A stretch of 44,743 bases of DNA from Promethearchaeota archaeon (GTDB lineage Archaea; Asgardarchaeota; Lokiarchaeia; Sigyniarchaeales; SOKP01). Below are positions 15,687 to 24,217 of the stretch, in pieces; positions within the stretch are counted from its first letter, which is position 1, and each line of letters begins with the position of its first letter. Where the stretch lies: NCBI GenBank assembly GCA_019058295.1, contig JAHPZI010000004.1:1-44743 (forward strand), in the 5' to 3' direction. Both the position numbers and the translations under genes were made by a program. The notes under the pieces were generated by a model. That model was not told the DNA's origin. It did not search any database and saw only the letters and a list, made by a program, of their open reading frames with translations.

Positions 15687-16631
15687 TTAATAATTAAAAA
15701 TATCAAAAATCCACGCCCTTCCTCCCGCTTCTTCAATAGCCTTAGCAACTTCTTTTTGTTTTCCAGGGCATATTGCTAACATACATCCTCCTCCTCCAGC
15801 CCCCATTTGTTTAGCTCCTAAAGCACCCGCTTCAATAGAAGCTTCGCATAGCTTTAAAATCTTTTCTGTCTCTGCTTTTAATATAATCTCTTGTTCTTGT
15901 TGTATATTCATTAATTCTCCCAATTTTTTAAAGTCACTCTTCAATAAGGCTTTTTTTCCTTGATAGACCCCTTCTTCTATGACTTTGAATGCCGCTAATG
16001 TTGCGGGATCTTTTTCTTTAATTTGTTTCTTAACTCTATTTAATACGGAACCCGCCTTTCTTTCTTCCATAGAATCGCCGACAACAATCGGCAAATTTTT
16101 AATTTCTAATAATTCCACTCTTGGATTCTCGTCCGTATATATGAAAGTTACACCTCCATAGGCAATACTATACTGATCCATTCTCCCGCATTGAATTCCT
16201 AAATCGTGATTTTCCCCTAAATAAGCTAATTCAGCAATTTGAGAATTTGGAAGACTCAGATCAAAAGCTTCATTTAAAGCCCTGAGAAAACCAACTGATA
16301 ATGCTGCAGAAGTAGACAATCCACACCCTATAGGAATATCAGACTCAACATCTATATAAAAACCGTTATCAATCTTATCCATTAATCGTTCGGTTAGAAC
16401 ACTCCAATAATTTAAATCAATATCGTGAGGTGGTGATTCCCCCAATTTAAATTTAATCCTTTCCTTAGTATCGTGGCTATAAAATTCAATTAATCCATCT
16501 GTTCTTGCTTCACAATTAATTTTCATCATTAAATTAATTGCCATAGCAATAACAGGTTTACCTAATAGGTCAACTTTATCCCCAAGTATACATATTCGAC
16601 CTGGTATTTTAAGAGCGACTTTATCTATCAT
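15687..16631 (-). CDS. GHMP-family sugar kinase
   Basis: The 314-residue kinase has GHMP motif 1 at PGRICILGDKVDLLG (residues 10-24, similar to the galactokinase GRVNLIGEHTDY loop), motif 2 PIGCGLSTSAAL (100-111) and motif 3 KQMGAGGGGCMLA near the C-terminus. It phosphorylates a sugar or mevalonate-like alcohol with ATP. The GDKVDLLG loop is closer to sugar kinases than to mevalonate kinase, but the substrate is not settled. Its start overlaps the stop of the Lrp regulator by 4 bp, so it is translationally coupled and probably under Lrp control. Confidence 0.8.
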   Translation of the reverse strand: MIDKVALKIPGRICILGDKVDLLGKPVIAMAINLMMKINCEARTDGLIEFYSHDTKERIKFKLGESPPHDIDLNYWSVLTERLMDKIDNGFYIDVESDIPIGCGLSTSAALSVGFLRALNEAFDLSLPNSQIAELAYLGENHDLGIQCGRMDQYSIAYGGVTFIYTDENPRVELLEIKNLPIVVGDSMEERKAGSVLNRVKKQIKEKDPATLAAFKVIEEGVYQGKKALLKSDFKKLGELMNIQQEQEIILKAETEKILKLCEASIEAGALGAKQMGAGGGGCMLAICPGKQKEVAKAIEEAGGRAWIFDIFNY

Positions 16632-17050
16632 TTTATTACGTCAGTGATAAAGCATGTCTCAGCAATTTTTATTCCTTCAATTTGACTGATTTTATCTTCT
16701 ATTAAAGGATTAAATTGTTCTATAGAATCAATTTCAATCATCATAAATAAGCCACAATCTCCGCTTAATCGCCAAATATTGCTAATTTCCTCGATATTTT
16801 TTAATTCAGATATAATTTTTTTGATTTGTTTAAAATTTGGCTCAATTTTTACCGTAGCGCGGGTTTTAGGCTTCGAATTGATGTTATACTCAATCGTGAA
16901 CTTTTCAATAACTCCCTCTTGTACTAATTTTTTGACACGGCGTCGAACTGTTGCCTCAGTCTTCCCAATTTTTTGAGAGATTTCATTGAATGATATTCGA
17001 CTATCATGTTTCAATTCCTCTATTATCTTTAAGTCTATTACGTCTATAAT
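16628..17050 (-). CDS. Lrp/AsnC-family transcriptional regulator
   Basis: A winged-helix N-terminus (IDLKIIEELKHDSRISFNEI, recognition helix TEATVRRRVKKLVQEG) is followed by the RAM domain with WRLSGDCGLFMMIEI (G-D-x(G/D) ligand loop). The helix IDLKIIEELK that opens every Lrp domain lies upstream of the first TTG. No ATG, GTG or TTG precedes it before the stop, so a start at ATT 17050 or ATA 17047 is needed to make the complete domain. From TTG at 17014 the protein would lose part of the first helix. The gene overlaps the sugar kinase gene by 4 bp. Ligand is probably an amino acid or metabolite, not identified. Confidence 0.8.
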   Translation of the reverse strand: MIDVIDLKIIEELKHDSRISFNEISQKIGKTEATVRRRVKKLVQEGVIEKFTIEYNINSKPKTRATVKIEPNFKQIKKIISELKNIEEISNIWRLSGDCGLFMMIEIDSIEQFNPLIEDKISQIEGIKIAETCFITDVIK

Positions 17051-17440
17051 TACATCAACTTCTATTATTTAAAAAATGATAATTATTAATAATAAAAAGA
17101 TTAAAAGAGTTATTAAATTTTTACATTTCTAGTTAAAAAACCGACATAAAAATATCCCAAGGAAAAAAAATTATGTTATTTTGACAAAAAATGATCGAAA
17201 GTTACTAAAAAAACCCAATAACAATCAAAAAATTTCATTCTACAACTATATAAACTAATATCAATAGACTTTTTCTTATCTATTTCTCATTAATAATTAA
17301 TAAATAGTTCTCATTACATTACTCCCGCAATTTCTATCAAAATCGTTTTTTTTATCGTTTTTTTACCCTCTAAAATTATTTTAATAATTCTCTATAACTT
17401 TCTTATTATAAGTCAAATTAATTATATAGAATCAAAAAAA
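17051..17440. other. AT-rich divergent intergenic region, probable operon promoter
   Basis: About 390 bp separate the Lrp gene and the first gene of the catabolic island. It contains a TATATAAA element at 17247-17254 and a TTATATAG element near 17420. I see no gene, and no inverted repeat strong enough to call an operator. The regulators Lrp and TrmB in the neighbourhood may act here, but no site is identifiable by eye. Confidence 0.4.
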
Positions 17441-18310
17441 TTGATTTTTATGAATGTGTTAGTAATATATTTTTCTCAAACTGGCGGAACTGAAAAAATA
17501 GCTAAAATGATCCAAAAAGGTATATTAAATAGCGGAAATAAATGCGAAATTGCTAAAATAAAAAGCGTTGATACTAATTGTTTAAAAGATTTTGACTTAA
17601 TTGGTATTGGAACTCCAACTTTTTTCTTTAGAGAGCCAATTAACGTTCGCACTTTTATTCAAAAAATGAAAAACACAGACGGAAAGCATTGTTTTGTTTT
17701 CTGTACCCATGGAAGTTTAATTGGCAATACTTTTTTTTATATGAATGAAGAATTAATAAAAAAGCGTTATCTAGTAGTAGGTACTTTTGATTCTTATTCA
17801 GAATCATCTATTCAATTTTATCCAAAAATTATGCATACAATTAAACATCCTGATGATATTGAGATTAAAGAAGCAGAAAATTTTGGAGAAAGCATATGCG
17901 ACATTAGTTTAAGGGTCAAAAACGGAGAAATAGATTTGATTCCTAAATTTGAATTAATTGAAAACACTTGGTGGGCAAAACAATCAAAAGCTTTAACACC
18001 AGAGTTATTAAGGAAATTTTATCCTAAGTTTAAAATAAATATAGATAATTGCGTCAAATGCTTAACCTGTCAGGAAAGTTGTCCTGTCGATGCGATAAAT
18101 GTAGAAGTAAATCCTCCAGAAATTCAAAAAGAAGGTTGTATATTTTGTGCCTACTGTGAAAAACTATGCCCCGAAGGAGCAATTGAAGCGGACTGGACTA
18201 TGACGAGAAAAGGAGCGAAAGGAAACTTAAAAGGGTATGTCAAAGCTTTAAGAGAAGCAGAATTGCAAGGAAAATTTCGACCTTATGTTGATTACGAGAA
18301 AATTATATGA
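17441..18310 (+). CDS. EFR1-type flavodoxin-ferredoxin fusion 1
   Basis: The 289-residue protein starts at TTG or at ATG three codons later. Residues 1-150 form a flavodoxin domain with a phosphate-binding loop YFSQTGGTEKIAKM. Two four-iron clusters follow: CVKCLTCQESCP and CIFCAYCEKLCP, each a C-x2-C-x2-C-x3-C-P motif. This is the EFR1 ferredoxin arrangement, a soluble electron carrier that couples FMN and two [4Fe-4S] clusters. A paralog lies at 22.4 kb in the same island. Likely partner is the old-yellow-enzyme oxidoreductase at 24 kb. It is the first gene of the island. Confidence 0.85.
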   Translation: MIFMNVLVIYFSQTGGTEKIAKMIQKGILNSGNKCEIAKIKSVDTNCLKDFDLIGIGTPTFFFREPINVRTFIQKMKNTDGKHCFVFCTHGSLIGNTFFYMNEELIKKRYLVVGTFDSYSESSIQFYPKIMHTIKHPDDIEIKEAENFGESICDISLRVKNGEIDLIPKFELIENTWWAKQSKALTPELLRKFYPKFKINIDNCVKCLTCQESCPVDAINVEVNPPEIQKEGCIFCAYCEKLCPEGAIEADWTMTRKGAKGNLKGYVKALREAELQGKFRPYVDYEKII

Positions 18311-18420
18311 TTTTTAAAAAAGTTAGTTTTTTAAAATACACACACAGCTTTATTAGATTCTCAAGAAATTATTAATTATTATTAAAAAAATGTTTTTTAA
18401 CTAAATTAATGGTGAGATGA

Positions 18421-19887
18421 TTGCAAAAAGAAAGTCAAAATATAATCGTTTTTATGCTGGATTCTCTAAGACCCGATCATTTAGGTTTAAACGGCTGTGA
18501 CATAGCAAAAACGCCTAATATTGATAGTTTAGCCGAACATGGAATTAATTTTACTAATACTTATTCCGAATTTCCTTTTACAATCCCTACAAGAACAGCT
18601 TTAACGGCAGGGATTTATACGCATACAAATAGACCTTGGATGCCGATGAAAGATTACGATCTCCATATTAGTAAGTTATTGCAAAAGAAAAAGAAATATA
18701 ACACTGGCTTATTTGGCGATAGCCCAATGACCGTTGATCTTTTTAATTGCCATATTGGATTTAAAGATTATAAACATTCTAAGTACGGAAAATGTCAACC
18801 AAATGTTTCCAATGCTTATAATTCAGAAATAAAAACTAACGATTATATTTGGGGAGATGAACATGTGGCTTCCAAATTAAAAACAAGAGAGTTGCCCCTT
18901 GAAATCGAACAATGGTTATTTAGAAATACATTAGCGAATGAATATTATTTAGAAAAAACACTAGGTTTGAGACGCTCAGAAGTTGTTACAAATTGGGCAT
19001 TAGAATGGCTCGATAATCCAGAAAATCTTAAAGCCCCATTCTTTCTTTGGGTTGATCATTTTGAACCTCATGAGCCTTGGTTAGCACCTGAAAAATTTTT
19101 GAAACCTTTTGAACATTTAATGGATGAATCTGAAGGAATTTGTCCTATGCCACCTGCTGATTCAACATTACTTTCGGAGGGAGTAATTAAAAATCTATTG
19201 GCTCATGTGCATGCTACTAATTACGAAGTTGATATGGAGGTTGGAAGAGTTCTACAAAAAATTGGCGATCTAGGGTTAACTGATGATACTGTGATTATTA
19301 TAATAAGCGATCATGGGGAGCCTTATGGAGAACACGGAAGAATTAGAAAATATGGAATAGTCCTCTATGATGAATTAGCAAAGATTCCTTTTATTGTTAA
19401 AGGTCCTGGTTTTGATAAAGGAAGAAAAATGGACACATTATTAACCACTCCCGATATTTCAGGATTCTTTTTGGAAACAGCAGGAATAAATATACACAAG
19501 GATATGGAATCACTCTCGTTATATCCTGCAATCAACGATAAAAATTCGGAGATAAATGCTGTTCACGATATGATTTTTTTTGGTGCCTTTCAAATCAGAG
19601 CCGGTTGTAGAACTCCACAATGGAAATTTATTGATAATAGAGGTGAAAAAGGCGGAATGGATGAATTATACGACCTAAATAACGACCCTGAGGAAAAGAA
19701 TAATTTAATTAACGAGGAATCCGAAATTTCCCAAGCTTTATGCAAAGATGTGTGGGAGTTTGGAAAGCTTTGGGCAAGGCAGCTCGCATTTAGAGACCAT
19801 CCAATGGATCCCTTTACAAAAATTAAGATAAAAAAAACTATGGGAAAGAATTTCAAAAAACTAATGAAAGAATCTTTTTATGAATGA
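18421..19887 (+). CDS. Alkaline-phosphatase/sulfatase-superfamily hydrolase with Thr nucleophile
   Basis: The 488-residue protein starts at TTG after GGTGAG. It has the family metal site near the N-terminus (FMLDSLRPDH, Asp14) and the C-terminal-half site SDHGEPYGEHGR. At the catalytic position, where sulfatases have Cys or Ser of C/S-x-P-x-R, it has TIPTR with Thr54. With Thr, the formylglycine modification is impossible, so it is more likely a phosphodiesterase or phosphatase than a sulfatase. In the superfamily, nucleotide pyrophosphatases use Thr this way. The stop overlaps the kinase start by 8 bp, so the two are translated together. No signal peptide is visible, so it is cytoplasmic. 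Confidence 0.8.
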   Translation: MQKESQNIIVFMLDSLRPDHLGLNGCDIAKTPNIDSLAEHGINFTNTYSEFPFTIPTRTALTAGIYTHTNRPWMPMKDYDLHISKLLQKKKKYNTGLFGDSPMTVDLFNCHIGFKDYKHSKYGKCQPNVSNAYNSEIKTNDYIWGDEHVASKLKTRELPLEIEQWLFRNTLANEYYLEKTLGLRRSEVVTNWALEWLDNPENLKAPFFLWVDHFEPHEPWLAPEKFLKPFEHLMDESEGICPMPPADSTLLSEGVIKNLLAHVHATNYEVDMEVGRVLQKIGDLGLTDDTVIIIISDHGEPYGEHGRIRKYGIVLYDELAKIPFIVKGPGFDKGRKMDTLLTTPDISGFFLETAGINIHKDMESLSLYPAINDKNSEINAVHDMIFFGAFQIRAGCRTPQWKFIDNRGEKGGMDELYDLNNDPEEKNNLINEESEISQALCKDVWEFGKLWARQLAFRDHPMDPFTKIKIKKTMGKNFKKLMKESFYE

Positions 19888-21514
19888 CTATTTTCTTGGA
19901 TTAGACTGCTCAACTCAGAGTTTAACTGGTGTTATTATTGATTTTGACTCAGGAGAAGTTATATTTAGAAATAAGATAAACTATGATGTGGATTTACCAC
20001 ACTATAAAACTCAAAATGGAGTTGTAATTCATGAGGATCCAAAGGTTGTTCACTCTTACCCCTTGATGTGGGTAGAATCTTTAGAATTATTATTTGAAAA
20101 AATTTCTCAACATAATATTCCAACTGAAAATATTAAAGGCATCTCTGGATCTGGGCAACAACACGGAACTGTTTATTTAAATGATAAGTTCGAAAAAGTG
20201 CTTCAAAATTTAAAATCAAGTGAACCGCTATCCAAACAATTAGAAAATACTTTTTCTCGTAAAACTAGTCCAATTTGGATGGATAGTAGTACTACTAAAC
20301 AATGTAAAGAAATTCGCGAAACTCTTGGCGGAATGGAAGCTACTATTAAAATTACTGGCTCTAATACCTTCGAGAGATTTTCCGGACCTCAAATTAGAAA
20401 ATTTTATCAAGAAAATTCCGAAGCTTATAATAATACCAAAATAATTCATCTTGTTAGTTCATTTATGGCATCAATTTTATTAGGTAAAAATGCTCCAATA
20501 GATAATTCAGATGGAGCAGGCATGAATTTAATGAATATAATGACAAAAAAATGGGACAATCGAGCTTTAGATGCCACCGCTCCTAATTTAAATAAAAAAT
20601 TACCATCTCTTACCAATTCATATGATATTATAGGTAAAATTTCTCCTTATTTTGTAAAGAAATATCATTTTCATCCTGAAACTCTTATAATTGCCTGGTC
20701 TGGTGATAATCCAAATAGTTTAATTGGTGTTGGCTTAGTTAATAAAGGGAAAGTGGCTATAAGTTTGGGGACCAGCGATACATACTTCGGCTATTTAAAG
20801 AAGTTATATTTAGATTTGAATGCTGAAGGGCATGTTTTTGGTTCTCCTACAGGAGATTATATGAGCTTAATTTGTTTTAAAAATGGATCTTTAGCAAGAG
20901 AAATGATTAAAGATAGATTTAATTTAGATTGGAATCAATTTTCCAAGATATTAAATAAAACTCCTAAGGGAAATTTCGGAAAAATAATGTTACCCTATTT
21001 TTTTCCTGAAATTGTTCCATTAGTATTAAATCCTAAAGTATATAGGTTTGGTTTTGATGAAAATGACTTGGAAGGGAATGTAAGAGCGATAATAGAAGCC
21101 CAATTCCTCTCAATAAGACTTCATTCCCGATGGATTGGTGAAAAACCAACAGAAATTTACGCAACTGGAGGTGCGTCAGCAAATGAAGATATCTTAAAAA
21201 TCGCCGCTAATATTTTCAATACAACCATTAGACGATTTGAAATTACAGACTCGGCTGCTTTAGGGGCAGCTTTCAGAAGCGCTAAATCTTACTATGACTT
21301 TACTGACAATGATACTGGAAAGAATTGGGAAAATATATTGAATAAATTCTTAAAATTTCAAGATAGCATTGTTATCGAACCAGATAAGGTATATAGAGAA
21401 TTATACGATGATATGCTTGAGCTTTATAGAAAATGTGAAGATTTTATTTTAAGAAATGGTGAAGATCCAGAACTTTTTAGAAAAAAATTTATTAAAAAAT
21501 ATTTTCCTTCTTAA
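19880..21514 (+). CDS. FGGY-family carbohydrate kinase, xylulokinase-like
   Basis: The 544-residue protein begins FLGLDCSTQSLTG, the FGGY phosphate-1 loop. It also has the substrate-site GSGQQHGTVY, WMDSSTTKQC, and GKVAISLGTSDTYFGY, all matching xylulokinases (GSGQQHG is characteristic). An ATP-site ATGGASANEDI stretch follows. It would phosphorylate a pentulose such as D-xylulose. It overlaps the preceding hydrolase gene. The related TrmB regulator follows 120 bp downstream, consistent with sugar control. Confidence 0.85.
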   Translation: MNDYFLGLDCSTQSLTGVIIDFDSGEVIFRNKINYDVDLPHYKTQNGVVIHEDPKVVHSYPLMWVESLELLFEKISQHNIPTENIKGISGSGQQHGTVYLNDKFEKVLQNLKSSEPLSKQLENTFSRKTSPIWMDSSTTKQCKEIRETLGGMEATIKITGSNTFERFSGPQIRKFYQENSEAYNNTKIIHLVSSFMASILLGKNAPIDNSDGAGMNLMNIMTKKWDNRALDATAPNLNKKLPSLTNSYDIIGKISPYFVKKYHFHPETLIIAWSGDNPNSLIGVGLVNKGKVAISLGTSDTYFGYLKKLYLDLNAEGHVFGSPTGDYMSLICFKNGSLAREMIKDRFNLDWNQFSKILNKTPKGNFGKIMLPYFFPEIVPLVLNPKVYRFGFDENDLEGNVRAIIEAQFLSIRLHSRWIGEKPTEIYATGGASANEDILKIAANIFNTTIRRFEITDSAALGAAFRSAKSYYDFTDNDTGKNWENILNKFLKFQDSIVIEPDKVYRELYDDMLELYRKCEDFILRNGEDPELFRKKFIKKYFPS

Positions 21515-21633
21515 ATTTAAATGTTTTTAGGAAGATATCACATAAATAATCTAATAATAAAAGTTATTTTTAATGATATAATTATTATATATATTTAACA
21601 AATCTATTATTTTGATTTTCTGAGAAGAGAAAA

Positions 21634-22428
21634 ATGTCAAATGAGATCCCGGAAAATGTTAAAGAATCACTTCGGGCAATAGGTCTGACTGATTATGAAA
21701 TTTCGATCTATCTTACATTAACCTCTAAAGGACCAATGGATGCGAGAGAACTATCAGAAGCTTCAGGTGTCCCCTATTCTCGAATATATAATATCCTAAC
21801 GCAATTAGAAAAGGATAAAATGTGGATAATTAAAGAGGAGGAATCGAGACCAAGCAGATATTTTGCCAAAAGTCCAGATGAAGCACTTATCATTGCGAAA
21901 AAACAGTATAACGATGCTTTTGATAAAAATTCTAATAAAATAATTCACACTTTAACCCCCATTTATCAATCGCATGATGTACCGATAAAGATTGCGTTAT
22001 ACATCCATAGGGGTCGAGATGTATGCATTAATAGAGCCCTTTCGTTGATTAACTTGGCAAAAAACTCGATTTATTTAGTTTCTACGGATTTTGATTTTTT
22101 AAATGCTTATTATGACGATATCAAGAAAGCTAGAGCAAGAGGTGTAATAGATCTTAAATTATTAGTCGAGGAAAAAGCCTTAGAAGATAAAAACTATCTG
22201 AACATATTAAAAAAATATAAAGAACTCTGTGAAATTAAATCTCGAGACCAAGTATTTGGGAGTTCACTCATTATTGACGAAGGAGAAGACGCCTTCATTG
22301 TTCTCTCCCAGAAATTTTTCGAAAGATACTCGTATTTTGGAATTGAAACTGATCATATTGCTTTTGGTCCAGCTGCATTATTTTACTTTAGTTATCTTTA
22401 CGATTCTGCCAATTTAGTTGAGTTATAA
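21634..22428 (+). CDS. TrmB-family sugar-responsive regulator
   Basis: The 264-residue protein has the TrmB winged helix with AIGLTDYEISIYLTLTSKGP, the recognition region LSEASGVPYSRIYNILTQLE and the wing PSRYFAKSPDEAL. A C-terminal effector domain follows (from about 115), similar to the phospholipase-D-like fold of TrmB proteins. The family represses or activates sugar uptake and catabolism genes in archaea. Location in the middle of the island makes it the probable pathway regulator. The ligand may be a sugar or sugar phosphate. It is preceded by an AT-rich 119-bp leader, suggesting its own promoter. Confidence 0.85.
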   Translation: MSNEIPENVKESLRAIGLTDYEISIYLTLTSKGPMDARELSEASGVPYSRIYNILTQLEKDKMWIIKEEESRPSRYFAKSPDEALIIAKKQYNDAFDKNSNKIIHTLTPIYQSHDVPIKIALYIHRGRDVCINRALSLINLAKNSIYLVSTDFDFLNAYYDDIKKARARGVIDLKLLVEEKALEDKNYLNILKKYKELCEIKSRDQVFGSSLIIDEGEDAFIVLSQKFFERYSYFGIETDHIAFGPAALFYFSYLYDSANLVEL

Positions 22429-22445
22429 TAAGGGAGAAGTTATTT

Positions 22446-23261
22446 TTGAAAATTGGATTAATATATTTTTCTCCAACGGAAAACACAGCAAAAATAGCTG
22501 AAATAGTTAAAAACAAATTGGATGAACTAAATAATGAAGTCGAAGAATTTAATATTACTAATTATTCAGAAAGGCAAAAAAAAATAGATTTAGGGCAATT
22601 TGAGGCATTTATTTTTGGATTCCCAATATATTATTGGAGAGCGCCGAAGTTAATTAGAGATTGGCTTTTAACTTTAAAAGGAGAAGGCAAAAAATCATCC
22701 GTCTTTTTTACTTATGGTGGAGTTAATATTTTGGCACATCATAACATTAAGAATATACTCACTAATCAAAATTTTGTACTAGTTTCAACTGCTGAATTTG
22801 TAGGCAAACATACTTATAATTTAGCAGGATGGAAGTTAAATGAAAGTCGTCCAAACCAAGAAGATTTTGAAATAGCAAAAGATTATACTGTTAAAACTTA
22901 TAAAAGATTTACAGGTGAAGATACTGGAATAGTAGATTTTGAACCCTCTCATATTTCTGAAGAGGCAGTTGATCGGATTGAGATTATGCTAAAAAAAGAG
23001 ATCCCTATACCTTTTAGAGAAGAAGAATGTAGTATGTGTCGAACTTGTGAAGAATTATGTCCCGTAAATGCAATGGATGCAGATAAAGGAAAACCTAATG
23101 GAAGTACTTGTATTAGATGTTTAAGATGTGTTGCAAACTGCCCTGATGGTGTACTAAAAATAGAGAATATGTTAGTTCAATATCAACTTATAAAAAAAGC
23201 AACTAAATTTACAGATGAAATTTTAAATAGTAGAAAAAGTAAAATTCTATTGCAAAATTAA
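22446..23261 (+). CDS. EFR1-type flavodoxin-ferredoxin fusion 2
   Basis: The 271-residue protein begins at TTG after a GGGAG ribosome binding site. Its flavodoxin domain starts KIGLIYFSPTENTAKIAEIV, and two [4Fe-4S] motifs sit near the C-terminus (CSMCRTCEELCP and CIRCLRCVANCP). It is a paralog of the protein at 17.4 kb, sharing domain order but clearly diverged. It lies 17 bp after TrmB and 11 bp before the DapA-family gene, so the three are co-transcribed. It likely serves as electron donor or acceptor for a reductase in the island. Confidence 0.85.
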   Translation: MKIGLIYFSPTENTAKIAEIVKNKLDELNNEVEEFNITNYSERQKKIDLGQFEAFIFGFPIYYWRAPKLIRDWLLTLKGEGKKSSVFFTYGGVNILAHHNIKNILTNQNFVLVSTAEFVGKHTYNLAGWKLNESRPNQEDFEIAKDYTVKTYKRFTGEDTGIVDFEPSHISEEAVDRIEIMLKKEIPIPFREEECSMCRTCEELCPVNAMDADKGKPNGSTCIRCLRCVANCPDGVLKIENMLVQYQLIKKATKFTDEILNSRKSKILLQN

Positions 23262-23272
23262 ATAGGCAAAAA

Positions 23273-24187
23273 ATGACATATAAAGGTATATTTCCAGCCA
23301 CCATTACTCCAATGAATGCAGATTTTTCTATTGATTTTGACAGTTTCAAAAATTATTTAAGTTGGTTAAAAAATCAAGATGTTTCCGGGTTTGCTATTAA
23401 TGTAGATACTGGTGAAGGTCCTTCCTTAACGTCTGAAGAGAGAATGAAATTATTAACCATAGCAAAAGAAGTTTCTGAGGATTTAAAAATTATTGCAGGT
23501 ATTATCGGGAGTTCTACAGAAAGTGCTGTAAAAGAAGCTAAAAATGCCGTTTCTTGTGGAGCCGATGCTTTTTTGATTTTTCCTCATGAGACATTTAGGG
23601 GCGAGCCTCAAGATACGACTCTGATTTACAAATATCACGAAGCTATTGCTACAGAAACAAATAAAGACCTCATTATTTTTAATTTACAAGACGCTTTAGG
23701 AGGTTGTCTTTATACTAATGAGACTTTAAAGAAGTTGATCTCAATTCCACAAGTAAAAGCTATAAAAGAAGCTAGTTTTGATATTTCAATTTTTAAATCC
23801 ATGCATCAGTTTTTAAAAAAACAGGATAAAAAAATCTCATTTTTAACCGGAAATGATAATTTTATTTTGGACTCGTTTTCAATGGGCGCTGATGGAGGAT
23901 TATTAGGTTCATGTGCTCAATTAACTCAATTTCAAGTCGATTGTTTAAATTTTATCAAAAATAAACAATATGATAGAGCAAAAGAATTATCTAATATATT
24001 TCAGCCTATAATAGATGTGACTTTTATGGCTCCCGTTAATAACTACCGCGCAAGAACTAAATATTCATTGAAGTTGCAAGGGGTAATCCCTAACGATTAT
24101 GTTAGACCTCCTCTAACAGAAATTACTAATGAAGAAAAGAATTTTATTAAAAACGCTTTAAAATCATCCGGTATAATAAAGAATTAA
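23273..24187 (+). CDS. DapA/NAL-family lyase (dihydrodipicolinate synthase superfamily)
   Basis: The 304-residue TIM-barrel protein has the typical N-terminal GIFPATITPMNADFSID and the Schiff-base segment VKAIKEASFD (Lys165). The usual Tyr of the Y-N-x-P motif is Phe here (FNLQD at 136-140), and the Pro is lost, so the catalytic triad is altered. The family includes DapA, N-acetylneuraminate lyase, 2-keto-3-deoxygluconate aldolase and sugar-acid dehydratases. Location with a pentulose kinase and oxidoreductases favours a sugar-acid aldolase or dehydratase over lysine synthesis. Confidence 0.85.
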   Translation: MTYKGIFPATITPMNADFSIDFDSFKNYLSWLKNQDVSGFAINVDTGEGPSLTSEERMKLLTIAKEVSEDLKIIAGIIGSSTESAVKEAKNAVSCGADAFLIFPHETFRGEPQDTTLIYKYHEAIATETNKDLIIFNLQDALGGCLYTNETLKKLISIPQVKAIKEASFDISIFKSMHQFLKKQDKKISFLTGNDNFILDSFSMGADGGLLGSCAQLTQFQVDCLNFIKNKQYDRAKELSNIFQPIIDVTFMAPVNNYRARTKYSLKLQGVIPNDYVRPPLTEITNEEKNFIKNALKSSGIIKN

Positions 24188-24217
24188 GAATTAAATTGAA
24201 TCCGATTTTTGGAATTC

